Positions 57,309-64,000 of a DNA stretch of 64,000 nt are shown here, in pieces. The notes under the pieces are model-generated. The model ran no database searches. It was not told the origin of the DNA and worked only from the letters and a program-made list of their open reading frames with translations. A program made the position numbers and the translations under genes. Source of the DNA: Roridomyces roridus (Eukaryota; Basidiomycota; Agaricomycetes; Agaricales; Mycenaceae); NCBI GenBank assembly GCA_029378245.1, contig JARKIF010000003.1:1674001-1738000 (forward strand). Reading direction: 5' to 3'. Each line of letters starts with the position of its first letter. The first letter of the stretch is position 1.

Positions 57309-58452
57309 ATGGACCCCGATGCAATGCGCAAGCTCGCCAACCAACTGAGGAACGCCGGACGCGGCGGTGGGCCTAGCAGAGGCTTTTTCACTGCTGGCGG
57401 CGCGGTAATTGCCCTCGTGGCGGGTGGTGTCGCCTTGAATGCTAGTTTGTTCAATGTCGACGGTGGGCATCGGGCTATCAAGTATACGAGGTATGTCCAT
57501 TGAAGCATGATGAAGAAAGCCAGGTTCATTATAGGCAAGGTTACATGGGGTCAAGGAGGATGTGTATAACGAGGGCACACATATTAATGTGAACCATCTT
57601 TCCACGGCACAAGCAGACGTTCTGACCATGACCACCTAGATCCCCTGGTTTGAAACACCCATTATCTTCGACATTCGGGCGAAGCCACGAAATATCGCCA
57701 GTTTGACTGGAACAAAAGGTAAGATATCCATGAACGACGGGACGGGACTTGACGCGTCTTCAGACCTTCAAATGGTCAATATTACTTGCCGTGTCCTCTC
57801 CCGGCCGTCGACACAAGCACTACCAACGATTTACCGGGAGCTTGGGCTCGACTATGACGAACGGGTGCTGCCCTCGATCGTCAACGAGGTGCTGAAAAGT
57901 GTGGTCGCGCAGTTCAATGCGAGTCAACTCATTACGCAGCGTGAGATGGTGCGTGTCTGCACTTCCCAAAAGTATTCCTTCTTAACCGTCTGCTGCAGGT
58001 ATCCCGGTTGGTCCGGGAACATTTGACGACTCGCGCCTTGAGATTCAATCTCGTTCTCGACGATGTATCAATCACGCACGTTGCCTTTTCTCCCGAGTTT
58101 ACACATGCGGTGGAGGCCAAGCAGGTTGCCCAGCAGACGGCGCTGAGGGCTGCATTCTTGGTCGACCAGGCGGTGCAAGAGAAGCTGGTGAGTAACATCT
58201 TCCTTATTTAATGCGTGTGCTCACACCCTCCAGTCTATCATCGTCCGCGCGCAGGGTGAGGCCAAGAGTGCTGAGCTGATAGGAGACGCGATGCGCACCA
58301 ATAAAGGATTCCTTGAGCTGCGGAGGCTGGAGGCAGCTCGCGAAATCGCCAACCTGCTGTCGACGTCGGGGAACAAGGTGATGCTTGATTCTGCGAGTCT
58401 GCTGTTGAATGTCGCGGGCAACGACGCGAAGGAGATTCTCAAGGTCAAGTAG
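57309..58452 (+). CDS. PHB2: Prohibitin-2
   Basis: Forms ring complexes with PHB1 in the mitochondrial inner membrane and stabilises new membrane proteins. About 300 residues in five exons. The N-terminus [19 protein letters not shown] has one hydrophobic anchor ([20 protein letters not shown]). The SPFH domain includes [73 protein letters not shown] and [20 protein letters not shown]. The C-terminal coiled coil has [40 protein letters not shown] and ends ILKVK. Very typical, with all blocks present. Confidence 0.97.
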
Positions 58453-58522
58453 GACACTCGTTGTAATTAGTGAATAAAATGAGGTCACGTGAAGTGATGC
58501 GACGCGCCTTTCTCCTTTCACC

Positions 58523-61500
58523 ATGAAACGCAAACACGAAGAAAAGTCGGACACCGCGTCGTCACCGGCTCCAGAGACGAAGCGGGTCAGATGGGAGGGT
58601 ACGACTGCCACCACCACCGAGGACAGCGATCAAGACGATCTCGACGGTGACAAGATATGTCTTGCCGCCTACTGCCAACGCGGTCGTCTCGGATGTGCAT
58701 ACTACGATCCTCTAAAATGCGTGATATATATACTTGAAGATAGTCATGAAACCTCACATTTCGAGCTCACAACCACCCTCCTCGAGCAAATCAATCCAAA
58801 CGTACTACTTACAAGCTCACGCTCCGACGACGAATTCATGGATGTTGCTCGTGCTCATATCGACGCGTCTGGTGGTTTGTTTCAGATCAGACCCCACAAA
58901 GAGTTCAGCCCAGTCAAAGGACGCGAAAGAATGCTTTCCCTCCGACTCCTTTCGCAGCTTTCACATCAAGACGACGGTGACTTGCCCGCTTCCTCCGATG
59001 TGGCATCCACATCTTCGAATACGGACAACACACGAGGAAATGCGTATGATTTTATGCGGCGCAGGCAGGAAGCCAATGGTGGCGATCCCACCTTGCGGCG
59101 TTGGAATGCGTCGATACGGCTTTCCAATTTCACTTCGGTGGATTCGTCTCCGCTTTGTGTAAGGGCTTGTGCAAAGGCCAGCTCGAAACCTCATCCTTGC
59201 CCTAGATCGCCTCCGTCGGTGCCCTGCTCGACCACCTTGTCCGTGAGCGGGCCGTAAACGATCTCGAGGACGAGGGCATTGCTGGGCTGGAAGTTCGCGA
59301 CATTGAAGCATTCTCGCTGGATCAAGTCATGCAAATTAACGCCGACGCTTTGTTGTGAGTTTCTTCCGCCTTGAAATCGCAGATGGAACGACGGCTCTTC
59401 CAGCTCACTCCAGGTATTCGAAAACGAAAGTCACGCTTCAGTACATTCCGACAAGACTAAAGAGGGATTATCGTTGTTTGGTCCGTCGAGGTTTTCAACT
59501 GCAGTTAGCTTTGCTGACTCCTAGAAGGAACGCTCAACAACACCAACACGACCCTCGGCCGTGCCTTGTTACGAACATGGCTTCTCCGCCCGTCGCTTTC
59601 CTTGTCCACAATCAAAGCCCGACACGACGCCGTTGCATGCTTTCTCTCGCCAGAGAACCTGGTTACGTGCGTTACGATGGGGACTCATCTAAAGGGGATC
59701 AAGAACGTGCCGCGTATCCTGGAGATTATGCGATCCGGAAAAGCGAAAATGCCCGACTGGCAGAGTCTCGTCAAGGTGAGCCTTTTTGGACCCCAAGTTG
59801 ATCAACCGACTGAGTGACAGTTTACATTTCATTCTGCGATGCTGAGGGATAATCTGACAGAATTGTATCATGTGTCTGGGGTGGAAGTTGTCAAAAAGGT
59901 CGGGTCTTGTCCGATTCATTTTCACGTACTGAATGTGGACCTAGCTTGTAGCGGCGTTGGACATTGCCAGTTTTAGAGATGTGGGCAATAGGATAAACGA
60001 AATCGTGGGCGTCTCGTCTACTCCAGGGCTTCAATTTACCTTGAACTAGATCGATTGGGAAGAATCTGCCAACTCTGGAAGAATCTGTGTCCGGCCGCAT
60101 ATCGACGAAGAATTGGACAATCGAAAGCACGTCTACCATGGCATTGACGCCGTCCTGTCCAAGGTGGCCGAGCAGATCTGTCAGACTGTACCACCGGATT
60201 ACGCTGCGTCCTTGAATATAGTTTATTTCCCACAACTTGGTTCGTGTATCGGTTCTGTGGCTTGGGAATGATGCTGAAAGAGGATGCAGGGTTTCTTATA
60301 TGCGTCCCGACCAAGGAGGAGTCCCCAGAAGAGGTAGAGATTCTCGACGGTTGGAGCTTCCAGTTCTCGTCCGAGTGAGTGATGAACCCATCCATCCTGT
60401 TTCTTGACATTGACTGGCCCTAGATCGCATGTATACTTCAAGTCTCAAGAAATGACGGGTGGGTTTCTTATCATCTTCATTTCACAACTCACAACCTCCA
60501 ATTTCAGACATGGACACGCATATCGGCGATCTCCACCCCTCGATCGTTGATAGAGAAATAGAGATCGTACAGGAACTGCTGGAGGAAATCTCCGTGCAAT
60601 TCGAAGCGATGGCTACGGCGTGCGATATCTGCGCCGAGCTGGATGTATTACTTGCTTTTGCGAGTGCTGCGAATGGGTACGAGTGGACGCGGCCGGAGAT
60701 GGTTGAGGAGAATGTGATTGATATTCAGCAAGGACGGTACGTTTCGTTTTCCGACTCGAGAGAACCGACACTAACAAATGCGTGTTAGGCACCCACTGCA
60801 AGAACAGGTCGTCGATACGTTTGTTCCCAACGATGCGCACCTCGCGGGTGGTTGTGGAGAGCCGTTCGGTGCTGGTGGGCGACGATGATTCGACTAATAA
60901 TGACCCGGAAGAGTGGAATAGTGTTCTCCTTTGTACGGGGGCGAATGCATGCGGGAAAAGCGTCTACCTCAAACAGGTTGCCCTTATACAATACATGGCG
61001 CAGGTGACTTGTTTCCTTCTTTACTACTCAAAGATGAAACTCTTTAGATTGGAAGGTACCGCTTGGTCCCAGCAGGTGTGATCCTCTCAAACTCTACTCA
61101 GTTTCGTCCCCGCCGAATCGGCGACGCTCGGAATAGTTGACAAGAGTACTGGTCCGCTGACTTACTGATTCGTTGCTCAACCTTCTCAGTCTTCACTCGA
61201 ATATCAACACGCGAATCCGTATCCAAGCTGCAGTCGGCGTTCATGATCGATCTCAACCAAGTTTCGCTGGCTCTGCGCAATTCCACCAAACGCTCATTGA
61301 TCTTGCTGGATGAATTTGGCAAGGGGACGCTCTCAACAGGTTCGTATCATCTTTCTCTCTCTCTCTGGCAAGTTCGTAACCTGCGTGCTCTTCAGACGGC
61401 GCAGGCCTCTTCTGCGGCGTCCTCAAACACCTTCTCAACCGCTGGCCCGGACTGCCCCAAGGTGCTCGCCGCGACGCATTTCCACGACGTGTTTAGAGAA

Positions 61501-62051
61501 GACCTCCTCGATCCCGATGCGCCCATTACGTTTGTGCATATGCAGGTCATGTTCAGTTCAAGTAGCGGGAATGTACTCGACCCCCGATGCAAGTCAGGGT
61601 GAGAAGGCGCAAGTTGGGCCGGGGGAGAAGATCACGTATTTGTATCGGTAGGGCCAAGCTCAATCTCTAGGTTTGAGAATGACTGAGCATACTCCCTGCA
61701 GAGTCGCAGAAGGTCTTTGCCTTGATTCACACGCTGCTCGATGTGCGGAGATGTTTGGGGTGCCTTCACGGATCGTACAGCGCGCGCAGCATGTGAGGTG
61801 GGTGCTCACTCATCCTACTTTCCTTCACTAAAACTGAAAACAGCCATTTGATCTCGACGCACGAACTGGGCCAGCTGCTAGACGAGGAGATGACTGAGAA
61901 GGAGCGCGAGGACTTGGCGGACGCGGAGGTTGTCTGCCGGCGGTTTTTGCAGTGGAATTTGGAAGGAGATGGGGAGGGGACGTCAAGGGGCGGTTGGCCG
62001 AGGTGCTTGGGAGGAACGATGCGGAGGAAGAAACGGATGATTAGGCAGTGA
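58523..62051 (+). CDS. MSH5: Meiotic MutS homologue MSH5 (with an apparent frame slip near 61443)
   Basis: Partner of MSH4 stabilising crossover intermediates in meiosis, without mismatch repair function. Nearly 950 residues, some fifteen exons. N-terminus basic (MKRKHEEKSDTASSP), then ICLAAYCQRGRLGCAYYD, ITVLLTSS-like core, RALLRTWLLRPSLSLSTIKA, the lever/clamp part (EILDGWSFQFSSE, HIGDLHPSIVDREIEIVQEL) and RHPLQEQVVDTFVPND. The ATPase has Walker A GANACGKSVYLKQVALI, an 8-nt microexon (61048-61055) giving IGSFVPAESATLG, FMIDLNQVSLALRN, Walker B SLILLDEFGKGT and the conserved ATHFHDVF. Between GVLKHLLNR and GPDCPKVLAATHFH one extra base shifts the frame. The C-terminus has ITYLYRVAEGLCLDSHAARC and ends RMIRQ. 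Confidence 0.85.
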
Positions 62052-62061
62052 TACAATACAT

Positions 62062-63262
62062 TTAATTCTCCTTGTGAATCTCTAGTCCTGGCGGAGCTCC
62101 CAGCATCCGCTTGATCTCGTCATACATGAGGAATTGGGAGGAAACGAGTCCCGCGGTCATAATCATCCTGGGACCTAAGCCGGCGAAAAGACCTTTGAAG
62201 CCTGCTTCCCCTGAACACCAAGTGTGAGTATGAATTGACACGTTTGGGGGGAAACTTACGAGCAAGAGCGGTGAGCCTGTAGACCATCGATCCGCTTGGA
62301 CCGTGACCCTTGTTGATCTGGCTCAACAGTGTATCGGCGGCTAAACTTGCGGTTGAGAGACGGAGGGAAAAGTGGAAGGAGCACCAACGTGGCTTAGAAC
62401 GGCTGCAGCGAAACCAGCTGTAATGCCGCTCCCCAGGGATATGGAAAAATGTGCGGCGCCGGATAGATTTTGCTTTGCTTCTTCTGACATGGAACGGAAG
62501 ACGAGCTCATGGCAAAATTCGTTGACTGTAAATTGCCCAATGGCGTAGGGGATTTGTCTGTTGAGGTGAGTCTATGTAGCATAGTCATTGATGCATGCGT
62601 ACTTGCAGAGAATGGGTATAAACCCAGCGTATAGCTCGCGCACGCCACCTTCCCGTGCCATCCTGGTGAATCCGGTGACGAGACCCGACGCATAGCCGCG
62701 CTCGGAGACCAGACGGATACGCGTCGCCTCGAGTGGCGTGAGGAGAATATCTGCGAAAAACTCGGCAACGCTCGCAGCTCCAAGATATATGGCGGTTCGA
62801 TATTTGACGGCGGTCTCTTGGTCCCCCGCGACTTGCACAAACGACTTTTTCCAATATTCATAGCCCGCGAACTTTGCTCCTCCTTGGGCGAGGTAGCCAA
62901 CGGCGGTGGGGCCAAAACCAGTCAGGAGGGCTGCGGGGCCCTCCCTTGCTACGACGTAGCGCGTTCCGGATACGATACCGAGGCCCTTGTAATTGGGATC
63001 GACTTGGATACGGGTTTTGACGACGTCAATGGCTGGTGTTGGGATTAGCGACGATGTATGGTAAGTAAGGAAGAGCACGGGTCGCAGTTCTGAGGAGGGG
63101 CAATAGGGCAGGGGTGCGGAAGGGATGGGCCCGCGTTATACCCGTGCTCTTCCTTGAAATACTGTACTGACGAGTCATTGCGCCATGGCTTATAGTACAA
63201 CACAGGGCTCCAGCAGCGAAGAAGGACGAGTAATCTTGAAGGGAAAAGTTTGGGACTGACAT
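62062..63262 (-). CDS. Mitochondrial phosphate carrier
   Basis: Inner-membrane carrier importing phosphate (or copper, Pic2-like) into mitochondria. About 310 residues, three-fold repeat fold. Repeat 1: YSSFFAAGALCCTISHGAMT joined by a long intron to PIDVVKTRIQVDPNYKGL. Repeat 2: YLGAASVAEFFADILLTPLE, ATRIRLVSERGYASGLV. Repeat 3: GITAGFAAAVLSHPADTLLS, QINKGHGPSGS, FKGLFAGLGPRMIMTAGLVS, SQFLMYDEIKRMLG. Signature PxD/ExxxxR motifs are present in all three, the third ending in a Gln-rich variant usual in this subfamily. Convergent with MSH5, 10 bp between stops. Start 63262 (MSVPNFSLQDYSS). Confidence 0.93.
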
Positions 63263-63429
63263 GGCTCGGAGAGAAAGATACGCCGCATCGTGGCTTTAGC
63301 AATTCAACAACGGCGAGAACGGGCAGTGATGTCATTGATTGCTTAGATTAGATTACGAGGCCGCTGATCACGGTTCTTGCTGATCCAACGCTGATCACAC
63401 GCCTCTTGCTCTCAACTCCCACCCGAAAA

Positions 63430-64000
63430 ATGCCCTTCGTTCAGATCGTCCATTTTCCTGTCTCCCAGGCCACCGCCAACCAAGACTTGTTCAAGGCACC
63501 GCTCGAGGCGATCAAGGCCGCCGAGGGCCACACGAGGTACTGACTAACCGCGCTCGAAAGTTTGCGATCTTGAAAGATGTCCTAGCTCTTACTACGGCGT
63601 GCAGGTCGAAGACGCTGATCGCGCGTATTTCGTCTCTGGTATACTGCCTCCCACCGACGCGGTCTAATCTAAGCGCCCATCAGTCTGGGAATCCTACGAG
63701 CACCACCAGAAACTCGTCAACGACCCGAGCTACAGCACCCTCGTCGAAGGCCTCCGCGCCGCCTCGATCGACTCCAATTATGAGAGGCACCAAATCAAGA
63801 TCTCTGGAGACGTTCTCAAGGCGTTGTCTGCGCCCGCGGTCGAGGTCGTCCTGTTCACGCTGCAGCCGGGCGGATCGGCGGAAAAGTATGAGGCACTGAT
63901 GGGCGACCTCGCGAAAGGCCTCGACAAGGCTGACGGTGAACACCCGCCCTGTGCATGGGCCCAGACGGTAGAGGACAAGACCAAGTACCAGCTCATCGTT
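63430..64000 (+). CDS. Dimeric alpha-beta barrel protein (ABM-like), partial
   Basis: Small cytosolic protein of the ferredoxin-like dimeric barrel fold (antibiotic biosynthesis monooxygenase type); function unknown. N-terminus MPFVQIVHFPVSQATANQDL, then FKAPLEAIKAAEGHT, an intron, SYYGVQVEDADRAYFVS, a second intron, and VWESYEHHQKLVNDPSYSTL. After that VVLFTLQPGGSAEKYEALMG starts a second barrel repeat. The frame is still open at the right edge (KTKYQLIV), so the end is missing. Family by fold pattern only. Confidence 0.75.

Noticed and set aside
60782..60960. Suspected frameshift in MSH5 between VDTFVPND and the Walker A motif
   Set aside because: A GT-AG intron from GTGGTTGTGG to CCCGGAAG with a CTAAT branch-like site restores the frame, so no break is needed.

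Overview
The window is nuclear DNA of a filamentous basidiomycete, most likely a mushroom-forming Agaricomycete. The signs are densely packed genes on both strands; many short GT-AG introns (about 43-60 nt) that split almost every gene; and families typical of that group: a GT61 enzyme, a GDSL/CE16 esterase, GH16, F-box/LRR proteins, a wax-synthase-like acyltransferase and a Helitron. I see no operon logic, tRNA, rRNA or CRISPR. Exon structures were inferred by eye from splice motifs and protein family resemblance, so outer gene limits are firmer than individual junctions.

Layout. 1-2.1 kb: 5' part of a Helitron replicase/helicase gene running off the left edge (-). 3.1-4.5 kb: aldo-keto reductase with a hydrophobic tail (+). 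4.8-7.0 kb: Ypk1-type AGC kinase (-). 7.3-12.3 kb: full-length ABCB multidrug transporter (+). 12.4-13.8 kb: VAP/Scs2 ER membrane protein (+). 13.9-15.2 kb: secreted GDSL esterase (-). 15.5-17.4 kb: GT61 glycosyltransferase (+). 17.7-19.0 kb: MCM1-like MADS factor (+). 20.0-23.8 kb: large SAM methyltransferase (-). 23.9-25.5 kb: AAGAB/p34-like adaptor chaperone (-). 25.8-28.2 kb: E2-like plus F-box fusion gene with an apparent frameshift (+). 28.2-33.1 kb: two paralogous small secreted proteins (-) flanking VPS37 (-), RRP40 (+), EAF6 (-) and HEM13 (+). 33.3-35.0 kb: RPT5 (-). 35.1-37.9 kb: Zn2Cys6 transcription factor (-). 38.0-38.6 kb: GNAT acetyltransferase (-). 39.3-42.2 kb: YTH/RRM m6A-reader-like protein (-). 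42.67-43.11 kb: a complete hAT-type MITE with an 8-bp target duplication. 43.7-46.8 kb: divergent short-chain dehydrogenase (-) and wax-synthase-like acyltransferase (+). 46.8-48.2 kb: CTK2-like cyclin (-). 48.3-51.3 kb: Red1/ZFC3H1-type zinc-finger protein (+). 51.4-52.5 kb: GH16 hydrolase (-). 52.7-53.6 kb: G-patch protein (+). 53.7-55.6 kb: F-box/LRR protein (-). 56.0-57.2 kb: PQ-loop transporter (-). 57.3-58.5 kb: prohibitin-2 (+). 58.5-62.1 kb: MSH5 (+). 62.1-63.3 kb: mitochondrial phosphate carrier (-). 63.4 kb-edge: dimeric alpha-beta barrel protein (+).

How the genes relate. Most are independent housekeeping genes. Several share very short bidirectional promoters (VPS37/RRP40, CTK2/zinc-finger, EAF6/HEM13) or end within about 10 bp of each other. 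RRP40, the YTH protein and the Red1-like zinc-finger protein could all act in nuclear RNA surveillance. The E2/F-box protein, RPT5 and the F-box/LRR protein belong to ubiquitin-proteasome turnover. The strongest oddities are the E2-F-box fusion and its 4-bp duplication, microexons of 6, 8 and 14 nt, a one-base frame slip in MSH5, the intact MITE, and the diverged pair of unknown secreted proteins.
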